From an uncultured bacterium (GTDB taxonomy: Bacteria; Bacillota; Clostridia; Oscillospirales; Oscillospiraceae): a stretch of 64,000 nt of DNA. The stretch lies in the NCBI GenBank assembly GCA_949840775.1, contig CATKXO010000011.1:1-64000 (forward strand), read 5' to 3'. The notes under the pieces were generated by a model that was not told the origin of the DNA, searched no databases, and saw nothing but the letters and a program-made list of their open reading frames with translations. Positions 49,704-57,922 of the stretch are shown in pieces (within the stretch, counting starts at the first letter, position 1; the number at the start of each line of letters is the position of its first letter). A program made the translations under genes and the position numbers.

Positions 49704-50447
49704 ATGCTGGCTGAGCAGCGCGCCAGAGCCATTTTACAGCAGCTCTCCCAGCACCAGACCGTCAGCGTAACGGACCTGTGCCAGACCACCGGCGCCTCCG
49801 AGGCCACCATCCGCCGGGACCTGAACGCCCTGGCCCGCCAGGGCAAGCTGGTTAAGATTCACGGCGGCGCCACCACCCTGGAAGAGGAAGAGTTTCTGGC
49901 CCGTGAGCCGGACCTGGCCACCAAGCAGCGCTACACCCGGGAGAAGGAGCGCATCGCCCGCTACGCCGCCAGTTTGGTGGGGGACGACGACGTGGTCTTT
50001 TTGGACACAGGCACCACCGTCCTCCACACGGCCGAGTACCTGCGGGACTCCAAGGCTCTGTTCGTCACCAGCAGCATCGACCTGGCCGGTATGCTGTCCG
50101 CCCATGAGCGCCGCGTCTATGTGCTGGGCGGAACGTTGAAGCCGGGCACCGTGGACATCGTGGGCGCGGAGGCGCTGGACGCCCTGCGGCGGTACAACTT
50201 TACCAAGGTCTTTCTGGGCACCAGCGGCGTCAGTGTCAGCCAGGGCTTTACCACCCCCGACCCGGAGGCAGCCGCGCTGAAGCTTGTGGCGGCGTCCCGG
50301 GCCCAGGCGGTGTATGTGCTGGCCGACTCCAGCAAATTCGGGCGGGTCACCGCCGCCACCATTCTCCCCCTGGACGGAGCCCAGATCATCACCGACCGCC
50401 TGCCTGACCGCAAATATCTGGACAGCACCGATGTTATCGCGGTATAA
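49704..50447 (+). CDS. DeoR-family transcriptional regulator of the mannitol operon
   Basis: 247 residues. N-terminal DeoR HTH (about 1-60: RARAILQQLSQHQTVSVTDLCQTTGASEATIRRDLNALARQGKLVKIHGGA) and the C-terminal sugar-phosphate sensor (about 75-235: FLDTGTTVLHTAEYLR, VGAEALDALRRYNFTKVFLGTSGVS). Ligand is usually a phosphorylated sugar or sugar alcohol, so mannitol-1-P or fructose-6-P is likely. It precedes HPr and MtlA by 44 nt, and mtlD is divergent, so it may control both. It replaces the MtlR activator common in other firmicutes. Confidence 0.9.
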   Translation: MLAEQRARAILQQLSQHQTVSVTDLCQTTGASEATIRRDLNALARQGKLVKIHGGATTLEEEEFLAREPDLATKQRYTREKERIARYAASLVGDDDVVFLDTGTTVLHTAEYLRDSKALFVTSSIDLAGMLSAHERRVYVLGGTLKPGTVDIVGAEALDALRRYNFTKVFLGTSGVSVSQGFTTPDPEAAALKLVAASRAQAVYVLADSSKFGRVTAATILPLDGAQIITDRLPDRKYLDSTDVIAV

Positions 50448-50491
50448 TACAGGCACAAGGCCGAAACCATTGGGGAAAGGAGGTATGATAC

Positions 50492-50758
50492 ATGGTATCC
50501 AAACGCGTAAAGGTCATCAATCCCCAGGGCATGCACATGCATCCCGCCCAGCTGTTCGTCACTGAGATGTCCAGGTATGACTGCACTGTCACCATTCTCT
50601 TTGGCGAGAAAACCATCAACGCCAAGAGCATCATGAACCTGATGGCCTCCTGCATTAAGATGGGCAGCGAAATTGAAATCCGCTGCGAGGGTGAACAGGA
50701 GGCCGAGGCGCTGGATGCCGCCGCCAGACTGGTGGAATCCGGGCTGGGCGACCTGTAG
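50492..50758 (+). CDS. HPr-family phosphocarrier with a His-for-Arg change
   Basis: 88 residues, the usual HPr size and fold start (VSKRVKVINPQGMHMHPAQLF). The phospho-accepting His15 (GMHMHPA) is present. Ser46 (NAKSIMNLM), the HPrK target, is kept. However, the conserved Arg17 that stabilises the phosphohistidine in HPr is His17 here. The gene is in the mannitol PTS operon, 44 nt after the DeoR gene and 43 nt before MtlA, with AAAGGAGG as ribosome-binding site. A dedicated HPr for mannitol PTS, perhaps poorly cross-talking, is the simplest reading. Confidence 0.88.
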   Translation: MVSKRVKVINPQGMHMHPAQLFVTEMSRYDCTVTILFGEKTINAKSIMNLMASCIKMGSEIEIRCEGEQEAEALDAAARLVESGLGDL

Positions 50759-50800
50759 CATCCGGCCCAAACAAGCAACATATTGAAAGGAGATACACCT

Positions 50801-52696
50801 GTGAAAGAACATGTACAGAAATTCGGGCGCTTCCTCAGCGGAATGGTCATGCCCAACATCGGGGCCTTCATCGCCTGGGGCCTCATCGCCGCCCTGTTTA
50901 TCCCCGACGGCTGGCTGGGCAAGTGGGGCCCCGCCGCCACCATCAATACCATGGTGGGACCCATGCTGTCCTACCTGCTGCCCATCCTCATCGGCTACAC
51001 CGGCGGCAAGGCGGTGGGCGGCCAGAAGGGTGCCGTCACCGGCGCCCTGGCCACCCTGGGCGCCATCGCCTCCACCAGCAGCACCATGTTCATCGGCGCC
51101 ATGATCTGCGGCCCTCTGGGCGGCTGGTGCATCAAGAAGTTTGACGAGAAGATGGAGGGCCACATCCCCGCCGGCTTTGAGATGGTGGTCAACAACTTCT
51201 CCGTGGGCATCATCGGCGGCATTCTGGCTGTGCTGTCCATCTTTGTCATCGGCCCCGCCTGCGTAAAGATCACCGACGTGCTGGGCGCGGGCGTGGGCTT
51301 CCTGGTGGACCACAGCCTCCTGCCCCTCACCGCCGTCCTGGTGGAGCCCGCCAAGGTGCTCTTCCTGAACAACGCCATCAACCACGGCGTCTTCACCCCC
51401 ATCGGCACCGCCCAGGCCCTGGAGGCCGGCAAGTCCATCCTGTTCATGATCGAGTCCAACCCCGGCCCCGGCCTTGGCCTGCTGCTGGCCTACTGCGTGG
51501 CCGGCAAGGGTGAGACCCGCTCCTCCGCCGGCGCCGCCGCCGTCATCCAGTTCGTGGGCGGCATCCACGAGATCTACTTCCCCTACGTCCTCATGAATCC
51601 CATCGTCATCCTGGGCCCCATGGTGGGCAACATCGCCGGCATCTTCACCCTGTCCCTCCTGGGCGGCGGCCTGGTGGCGGCGGCCTCCCCCGGCTCCATC
51701 ATCGCCGAGATGCTCATGACCCCCAAGGGCGGCTACTTCGCCAACATCGTTGGCATCGCCGTAGCCGCGGCGGTGAGCTTCGCCATCTCCGTGTTCCTGC
51801 TGAAGTTCTTCGGCAAGGACGCCAGCCTTGAAGAGGCCCAGGCCCAGGTGGCCGCCTCCAAGGCCGCCAGCAAGGGCCAGGCCGTCTCCGCTGGCGCCCC
51901 CACCGGCGCCAATGTGGACATCAAGTCTGTGAAGAAGATCGTCTTCGCCTGCGACGCGGGCATGGGCTCCTCCGCCATGGGCGCTACCATGCTGCGCAAC
52001 AAGCTGAAGGACGCCGGCATCACCGACATCGAGGTCATCCACCACCCCGTGTCTGAGATTCCCTCCGACTGCCAGATCGTCGTCACCCACCACGAGCTGG
52101 CCCACCGGGCGGTGGCCAGCAATCCCAGCGCCCGGGTGGTCCCCATCCAGAACTTCATGGGCGCCCCCGAATACGCCATGCTGGTGGATGAGCTGGTGGC
52201 CGCCCGCAGCGGCAAGGCCGCTCCCGCCGCCGCCCCCAAGGCGGCTGAGGCCCCCGCCGCCCCCGGCGCGATCCTGCTGGAAAAGAAGAATATCGTGCTG
52301 AACTGCAAGTCCGTCACCCCCGAGGAGGCCATCCGCGCCTGCGGCAGGCTGATGGTGGAGAGCGGCTACTGCACCGAGGGCTACGTCCAGGGCATGATCG
52401 AACGCAATGCCGGCTTCCCCGTGGCCATCGGCAGCCATGTGGCCATTCCCCACGGCACCAACGAGTCCCGGGAGTTCATTAAGAAGACCGGCCTGGTGGT
52501 TATGACCTACCCCGACGGCATCCAGTGGGACGAGGAGACCGTCCGCCTGGTCATCGGCATCGCCTCCCAGGGCGAAGAGCACCTGGACATCCTCAACCGG
52601 ATCGTCGAGGTGGCCGAGACCGAGGAAGACACCGACGCCCTGGTAGACAGCGCCACCGTGGAGGACCTCTATAAAAAGCTGAATGGCTTGAATTGA
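50801..52696 (+). CDS. mtlA: PTS mannitol-specific EIICBA
   Basis: 631 residues starting at GTG 50801 (AAAGGAG 8 nt upstream); a TTG six codons earlier lacks a ribosome-binding site. EIIC spans about 1-345 (GRFLSGMVMPNIGAFIAWGLIAALF start; GGIHEIYFPYVLMNP substrate motif). EIIB follows a short Ala-rich linker with phospho-Cys384 in FACDAGMGSSAMGA. EIIA spans about 485-631 with phospho-His551 in VAIPHGTNESRE. All three PTS modules are fused, so only EI must come from elsewhere. Product mannitol-1-P is the MtlD substrate. A strong terminator follows. Confidence 0.96.
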   Translation: MKEHVQKFGRFLSGMVMPNIGAFIAWGLIAALFIPDGWLGKWGPAATINTMVGPMLSYLLPILIGYTGGKAVGGQKGAVTGALATLGAIASTSSTMFIGAMICGPLGGWCIKKFDEKMEGHIPAGFEMVVNNFSVGIIGGILAVLSIFVIGPACVKITDVLGAGVGFLVDHSLLPLTAVLVEPAKVLFLNNAINHGVFTPIGTAQALEAGKSILFMIESNPGPGLGLLLAYCVAGKGETRSSAGAAAVIQFVGGIHEIYFPYVLMNPIVILGPMVGNIAGIFTLSLLGGGLVAAASPGSIIAEMLMTPKGGYFANIVGIAVAAAVSFAISVFLLKFFGKDASLEEAQAQVAASKAASKGQAVSAGAPTGANVDIKSVKKIVFACDAGMGSSAMGATMLRNKLKDAGITDIEVIHHPVSEIPSDCQIVVTHHELAHRAVASNPSARVVPIQNFMGAPEYAMLVDELVAARSGKAAPAAAPKAAEAPAAPGAILLEKKNIVLNCKSVTPEEAIRACGRLMVESGYCTEGYVQGMIERNAGFPVAIGSHVAIPHGTNESREFIKKTGLVVMTYPDGIQWDEETVRLVIGIASQGEEHLDILNRIVEVAETEEDTDALVDSATVEDLYKKLNGLN

Positions 52697-52712
52697 TCCC
52701 GGCAACCCATAC

Positions 52713-52751
52713 AAAAGCGAGGGCCGTATTCCTGTGCGGCCCTCGCTTTTT
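52713..52751 (+). terminator. Terminator after mtlA
   Basis: 14-bp stem AAAAGCGAGGGCCG (52713-52726) with its complement CGGCCCTCGCTTTT (52737-52750), ending in T5. Confidence 0.9.
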
Positions 52752-52783
52752 GCATATTTCGCAAAAAAATCCTTCAAAATCTC

Positions 52784-52812
52784 TTGCTTTCCCCGGCGCG
52801 GGCGATTATAAT
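52784..52812 (+). promoter_or_regulatory. Promoter of the MocR-like aminotransferase
   Basis: TTGCTT (52784-52789), 17-nt spacer, perfect TATAAT (52807-52812), 83 nt before the start codon. Confidence 0.65.
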
Positions 52813-52894
52813 GTCCTACCGGAAGTATGGCCCAAGGAAATTTTCCACGCCCAGCTTTTCAGTTGAATTTTGTTGAATCAAAAGGAGAACGCCT

Positions 52895-54172
52895 ATGAAA
52901 TCATATCAGGAAATGACAAGAGAGGAATTGCAGGCCCAGCGGGAGACTCTTTCCCAAAGCTACTCCCGGCTGCAAGCCAAGGGCCTGAAGCTGAACATGG
53001 CCCGGGGCAAGCCGGGGGCTGACCAGCTTGCGCTGTCCGCCCCCCTGCTGGACGTGCTCGGCACCCAAACCAACTGCGTCACCGAAAGCGGAATAGACTG
53101 CCGCAACTACGGCGAGCTGCTGGGCATCCCGGAGGCCCGCAAGCTCTTCGGCGACTACATGGGCGTCGCCCCCGAAGAGACCATTGTGGTGGGCTCCGCA
53201 TCCCTCACCTTCATGTACGACTGCATGGCCCGGGCCATGCTGCTGGGCGTGCTGGGGGGAGATCGGCCCTGGAGCAAATACGACAAAGTAAAGTTCCTCT
53301 GCCCCGTCCCGGGTTACGACCGGCACTTCACCATCTGCGAATCCCTGGGTATTGAGATGATCAACATCCCCCTCACCGAGTGGGGCCCCGACATGGACCT
53401 GGTGGAGCAGCTGGTGGCCGGTGACGAAACCATCAAGGGCATCTGGTGCGTGCCCAAGTTCACCAACCCCCTGGGCGGCTCCTACTCCGACGGGGCGGTG
53501 CGCCGCCTGGCCGCCCTGAAGCCCGCGGCCAAGGACTTCCGCATCTTCTGGGATAACGCCTACGCCGGCCACTACGTCTATGAGGACACCCCTGTGCTCA
53601 ACATTCTGGAGGAATGCAAAAAGGCGGACAATCCCGATCTGGTCTATATCTTCGGCTCCACCTCCAAAATTACCTTCCCCGGCGCGGGGGTGGCCTTCTT
53701 CGGCGCCTCCAAGGCCAATGTGGACTTCACCGCCAGGCAGCTGAACGCCCAGTCCATCAGCTGGGACAAGATGAACATGCTGCGCCACGTGCTTTTCTTC
53801 AAGGACCTGGACGGCATCCGGAGCCAGCTCGACAAGCACGCCGCCCTCCTGCGTCCCAAGTTTGATGAGGTCCTCGCCGCCCTGGAGGACGAACTGGGCG
53901 GCACCGGGGCCGGCTCCTGGGTAAAGCCCAAGGGCGGCTACTTTGTCACCTATATCGCCATGCCCGGCTGCGCCAAGCGAATCGTCTCCCTGTGCAAAGA
54001 GGCCGGGGTGGTGCTCACCGACGCAGGCGCCACCCACCCCTACCACAACGACCCCGAGGACAGCTACATCCGCCTGGCTCCCTCCTTCCCCAGCCCCGCG
54101 GAGCTGGCTGTGGCCATGGAGGTTTTCTGTACCACCGCCAAGCTGGCCGCCGTAGAAAAGCTGCTGGGATAA
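52895..54172 (+). CDS. Class I/II aminotransferase (MocR/AspC2-like, stand-alone)
   Basis: 425 residues. The N-terminal region (YQEMTREELQAQRETLSQSYSRLQAKGLKLNMARGKPGADQL) matches the stand-alone aminotransferase group that lacks the GntR domain of MocR proteins. PLP core: WCVPKFTNPLGGSYSD, RIFWDNAYAGHYVYED (Asp) and FGSTSKITFPGAGVAFFG (Schiff-base Lys, near residue 258). It probably transaminates an aspartate-like or other amino acid. AAAGGAG precedes the ATG. It has a good promoter and stands alone. Confidence 0.88.
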   Translation: MKSYQEMTREELQAQRETLSQSYSRLQAKGLKLNMARGKPGADQLALSAPLLDVLGTQTNCVTESGIDCRNYGELLGIPEARKLFGDYMGVAPEETIVVGSASLTFMYDCMARAMLLGVLGGDRPWSKYDKVKFLCPVPGYDRHFTICESLGIEMINIPLTEWGPDMDLVEQLVAGDETIKGIWCVPKFTNPLGGSYSDGAVRRLAALKPAAKDFRIFWDNAYAGHYVYEDTPVLNILEECKKADNPDLVYIFGSTSKITFPGAGVAFFGASKANVDFTARQLNAQSISWDKMNMLRHVLFFKDLDGIRSQLDKHAALLRPKFDEVLAALEDELGGTGAGSWVKPKGGYFVTYIAMPGCAKRIVSLCKEAGVVLTDAGATHPYHNDPEDSYIRLAPSFPSPAELAVAMEVFCTTAKLAAVEKLLG

Positions 54173-54324
54173 CCAAAAGCAGCGCCTGTCCTTCCAGGCA
54201 ACTTCCATAAGGAAGTCAATACTCGCTGAGAAGCGTTTGCTTTTCTGAACCACCCCAAATTGTGCGGACAGCACAAAAAGGGGACCACAGGCAGGAAAAA
54301 TAAGGATTTAGGCAGAGTGGCGCA

Positions 54325-54372
54325 GCGAAAGCAATCTTGGATTTTCTCATACTGTGCTCTGTTCAGTTCCAT
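54325..54372 (-). pseudogene. IS5-family transposase N-terminal remnant
   Basis: From an ATG at 54372 the minus strand reads MELNRAQYEKIQDCF, the typical start of IS5-family transposases. After residue 15 the frame continues with unrelated sequence (RCATLPKSLFF...), and no DDE domain is present. GTAGGA precedes the ATG. The 54173-54462 gap otherwise contains no evident gene. A degraded insertion is the best reading; chance similarity is possible. Confidence 0.35.
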
Positions 54373-54462
54373 ATTCCTACTTCATCATTTTTCTTCCCTT
54401 ATGTGAACACTACCTAAATACAGTTGTCATCTTGCCTTTTTATCATATTGACCTTTCTGTTC

Positions 54463-56640
54463 TCATACCCGTTCCAGAACAGTCAGCGCGGTGAGATAGT
54501 CAGACTGCACCGCCTCCATCAGCAGTCCGCCCCACATCCAGCCGGCGCCGGAGCGGACCTCGTCCGTGTCCTTCCGGCGGTAGAGAGCGGTCTCCTCCAG
54601 CCCGGTCAGCTTTAGCCGTAGGGAGCGGCGGTAGGCCCGGGAGCGAACCTGGACAAAGCTGACCACAGCCGTCTTTTTGTCCTTGGACACCGCCATAATG
54701 GCGTCATAGGTGTGGTTCTCCCGGTAGGAGGCCAGCCGGTAGCAGTCCCCCTCCCGGAACACCGGGCCGTATTGGCGATACTCTTCCAACTGCTCGGGAA
54801 TCAAAGTCTGTTCCTCGGGGGACAGCTTGTCGATGTCCAGCTCATACCCGAAGCAGCCGGGGAGAGACACCCGGCCCCGGACCTCAAAGGGGGTAATCCG
54901 CCCGTTGACGTGGCTGGGACAGGCAGCCACATGGGCCCCCATAGCGGACAGGGGATAGATCAGGGAGGTCCCCTCCTGGATCACCAGCCGGTCCACCGCC
55001 TCGGCGTTGTCGGAGGTCCAGATTTGAGGGCTGTAGTAGAGCATCCCGGCATCGAACCGTCCGCCGCCAGAGCAGCAGTTCTCCAGCAGCAGATCGGGGA
55101 AATCATCGACCAGCCTCCCCTGGAGCTCATACAGCCCCAGCACGTACCGGTGGGCCGCCTCCCCCTGCCGGTCGGGGGGCAGCGCGGAGGAGTACACGTC
55201 AATCAGCGGCCGGTTCATGTCCCATTTCAGGTAGCGGATGGGTGCGGAACGCAAAACCGCCGAAATTTGGTCATAAATGCAGTCCCGCACCTCCTTCCGG
55301 GTCAGGTCCAGCACCAGCTGGCTCCGGGCCTGGGTGGGCGTGCGGCCAGGGATCGTCATAGCGTAGTCCGGGTGGGCCCGGTACAGGTCGGAGTCGGGGG
55401 AAATCATCTCCGGCTCCATCCAGATGCCCAGCTTCACCCCCATAGCAGCCAATTCCTCCCCCAGCCGTTTCAGGCCGCCGGGGAGCTTTTTCTCGTTGAC
55501 CTGCCAGTCCCCCAGGCTGGTGGTCTCGTCGTCCCGTTTGCCAAACCAGCCGTCGTCCACCACCAGCAGCTCAATGCCGTATCGGGCCGCTTCCCGGCCC
55601 AGCTGGAGGAGCTTGTCGTGGTCGAAGTCGAAGTAGCAGGCTTCCCAGCTGTTGAGGAGGGAGGGCCTGTGTTTTTTCTGTCCCCGAATCAGATGTTCCC
55701 GGAAGAAGTCGTGGTAGGCGCGGCTCATGCCCCCCAGCCCAGCGTCGGAGCACACCAGCACCGTCTCCGGGGTCTGGAAGGACTGGCCCGGCTCCAGCTT
55801 CCAGGAGAAGCCGTCGGGGTGGATGCCCAGTACCGCCCGGACTTTGTTGAACTGATCTACCTCCGCCTGGGCCAGGAAATTGCCCGAGTAGACCAGATTC
55901 ATCCCGTAGACCACCCCCCGCTCCTGGGTGGCGGTATGCTCACACAGGGCCAGGAAGGGGTGGAACTGGTGGGAGGAGATGCCCCGCAGGGAGAAGGCCC
56001 CCTGCTTGCCGCTGGCCAGGGGGCGGCGGTCCATATTCTGCTCCCTGGCCCAGCTGCCGTGGAGGGTGATCAGGTCGAAGTCCTCATTGTCCAGCTCCAG
56101 GCAGGCGGACAGGGCTGCGTCCAGGCCGACGGCCTCCCCGCCGGCGTTTTCGATCCGAGCGGAGCGGCAGATGGCGTCCACATCCTCAAAGACGGTATAC
56201 AGCAGACGGATCTTCACATCCAAAACCGGGTCCCGGAGGGTGATCTCCAGGGTGGCGCAGTTGTCCCCGTAGGCGGCGGGGAGCCCCTCCAGACCGGGCT
56301 TGCCAGAGATGATCCGGTGGCCGTCGTAGAACAGCTCGCAGTTGGGGCCGCCCTGGGCCGTCCGCAGACGCAGGCAGGGCTGGCGGAAATTTCCCCCGCC
56401 CCAGGCGGGATACTCGAAGGGGAAGCAGTCGTAAAAGGAGGCCCGCTCCCCGGCGTTGGCGTCCGGGGTGAAGGGCCGCTCCTCCAGGCGGAGGAGATAG
56501 CCCATGTTGTCGTCGGGGACGGTGGGGCCGTAGTAGATGTGGCCTAAAAAATTCTCGCTGCCCACCAGACCCATCAGGTAGGTGGTGCGGGGGGTGTCCA
56601 ACCGGAACACCCGCAGCTGTTCATTGTAAGAAATGGGCAT
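54463..56640 (-). CDS. Alpha-galactosidase, GH36
   Basis: 725 residues, full GH36 length: N-terminal beta-sandwich (about 1-310), TIM barrel (about 320-610) and C-terminal beta domain. Motifs: SWEACYFDFDHDKLLQLG, VDDGWFGKRDDETTSLGDW, the nucleophile Asp in YLKWDMNRP, and the acid/base Asp in ENCCSGGGRFDAGMLYYSPQIWTSDNAEAVDRL. There is no signal peptide, so it acts on imported raffinose/melibiose-type sugars or other alpha-galactosides. TTGGAGG precedes the ATG. It is the last gene of the pgcA-GH1-GH36 operon. Confidence 0.96.
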   Translation of the reverse strand: MPISYNEQLRVFRLDTPRTTYLMGLVGSENFLGHIYYGPTVPDDNMGYLLRLEERPFTPDANAGERASFYDCFPFEYPAWGGGNFRQPCLRLRTAQGGPNCELFYDGHRIISGKPGLEGLPAAYGDNCATLEITLRDPVLDVKIRLLYTVFEDVDAICRSARIENAGGEAVGLDAALSACLELDNEDFDLITLHGSWAREQNMDRRPLASGKQGAFSLRGISSHQFHPFLALCEHTATQERGVVYGMNLVYSGNFLAQAEVDQFNKVRAVLGIHPDGFSWKLEPGQSFQTPETVLVCSDAGLGGMSRAYHDFFREHLIRGQKKHRPSLLNSWEACYFDFDHDKLLQLGREAARYGIELLVVDDGWFGKRDDETTSLGDWQVNEKKLPGGLKRLGEELAAMGVKLGIWMEPEMISPDSDLYRAHPDYAMTIPGRTPTQARSQLVLDLTRKEVRDCIYDQISAVLRSAPIRYLKWDMNRPLIDVYSSALPPDRQGEAAHRYVLGLYELQGRLVDDFPDLLLENCCSGGGRFDAGMLYYSPQIWTSDNAEAVDRLVIQEGTSLIYPLSAMGAHVAACPSHVNGRITPFEVRGRVSLPGCFGYELDIDKLSPEEQTLIPEQLEEYRQYGPVFREGDCYRLASYRENHTYDAIMAVSKDKKTAVVSFVQVRSRAYRRSLRLKLTGLEETALYRRKDTDEVRSGAGWMWGGLLMEAVQSDYLTALTVLERV

Positions 56641-56656
56641 GATTCCGCCTCCAATT

Positions 56657-57922
56657 TTATTGTAATAGAGCTCCGTTGCTCTCTATGACCTCCCGATACC
56701 ACCGGGCGCTGTCTTTGGGGATGCGTGTTCCGGTGGGGTAGTCCACATAGACCAGTCCAAAACGCTGGGCGTATCCCTCCGCCCACTCGAAGTTGTCGGT
56801 AAGGGACCAGTGAAAATAGCCCCGCACATCCGCCCCGACCTGAATGCCGCGGCGCAAAGCTTGGAGATAGCGGGTCAAAAAGTCGATGCGCTGGGGATCG
56901 TGAACACTGCCGTCCAGAAAGACCCGGTCGGTGCAGGACAGGCCGTTTTCACTGACATAGAGGGGCAGCTGATACCGCTCGCAGAGGAACCGCACGCCCC
57001 ACTCCAGAGCTTCCGGAGTGACGGGCCAGCCCATGGCCGTCCGGGGAAAGCCAGTGGGGAATGGGACCGCCTCCGGTCCATGCTTTCCCATTTGAGCTGG
57101 GACGCCGTGGTAGAGGTTGACGCCGATAAAGTCCGGCTTGCGGGTATCCTCCAAAGCCAGTGTATGTGAGAAGGACCGTACCCCCTGGGGCAGGGCAAAG
57201 GTGAGCTGCCGGGCAGCGTCGATGTCTTCTTCTCGGTCAGAGGCGGGATAGTACACCGTCCCTGTGGAGGCCAGCCCCACCAAATGATCCTGATCGACCT
57301 GGTGCAGCGCGTCATAGGCCAGGTCATGGGCCAAACGGAAGTTTTTCCAGCAGATTTCCAGATCACCATCCGGCAGCTGGAGTCCGGGGGCATGTTCCCC
57401 GGAGCCATACCCCAGGCCGATGAAGCACTGGGGCTCATTGAAGGTAAACCAGTGCCTCACCCGGCCCTTAAAGTGTTCTGCGACCTGTTTCGCGTAGGCG
57501 GTATATCGCTGAACAGTCTCCTCACTTTGCCAGCCACCCCGGTCCTGGAGGGCTTGCGGCAGGTCCCAGTGGTACAGGGTCACCCAGGGCTGAACACCTG
57601 CCTCCAGCAGAGCGTCCACCAGCCGGTCGTAGTAGGCGAAACCCTTCGGATTCCAGCTCCCGTCCCCGTTTGGGTCAATCCGGGGCCAGGCTATGGAGAA
57701 GCGGTAGGCCCCCAGGCCCATATCTTTGACCATCTGGACATCCCCCTGCCAGCGGTGGAAGCTGTCCGCCGCCGCGTCTCCCGTGTCGCCATTTTTGATG
57801 TTTCCTGGAGTGTGGGAGAAGGTATCCCAGATGCTGACGCCCCGGCCCCCTTCATCCACCCCGCCCTCGATCTGATAGGACGCGGAGGCCGCTCCCCAGA
57901 GGAAGTTTTCAGGAAATGTCAT
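56657..57922 (-). CDS. Beta-glucosidase, GH1
   Basis: 421 residues. Start MTFPENFLWGAASASYQIEGGVDE is classic GH1. Acid/base Glu in FTFNEPQCFIGLG (near 166), nucleophile Glu in LYVSENGLS (near 325), and SGN..W at the end (LTDNFEWAEGYAQRFGLVYVDY). It lacks a phosphate-site Ser/Lys/Tyr signature that would clearly mark 6-phospho-beta-glucosidase, and no PTS is linked; non-phosphorylated substrates are more likely. The ATG lies directly after the pgcA stop, with the RBS inside that gene. Confidence 0.95.
   Translation of the reverse strand: MTFPENFLWGAASASYQIEGGVDEGGRGVSIWDTFSHTPGNIKNGDTGDAAADSFHRWQGDVQMVKDMGLGAYRFSIAWPRIDPNGDGSWNPKGFAYYDRLVDALLEAGVQPWVTLYHWDLPQALQDRGGWQSEETVQRYTAYAKQVAEHFKGRVRHWFTFNEPQCFIGLGYGSGEHAPGLQLPDGDLEICWKNFRLAHDLAYDALHQVDQDHLVGLASTGTVYYPASDREEDIDAARQLTFALPQGVRSFSHTLALEDTRKPDFIGVNLYHGVPAQMGKHGPEAVPFPTGFPRTAMGWPVTPEALEWGVRFLCERYQLPLYVSENGLSCTDRVFLDGSVHDPQRIDFLTRYLQALRRGIQVGADVRGYFHWSLTDNFEWAEGYAQRFGLVYVDYPTGTRIPKDSARWYREVIESNGALLQ

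Noticed and set aside
50117..52777. 886-codon minus-strand ORF over the mtlA region
   Set aside because: Antisense shadow of the HPr and MtlA genes and part of the DeoR gene; sequence is low-complexity Gly/Asp/His and contains no recognisable motif.
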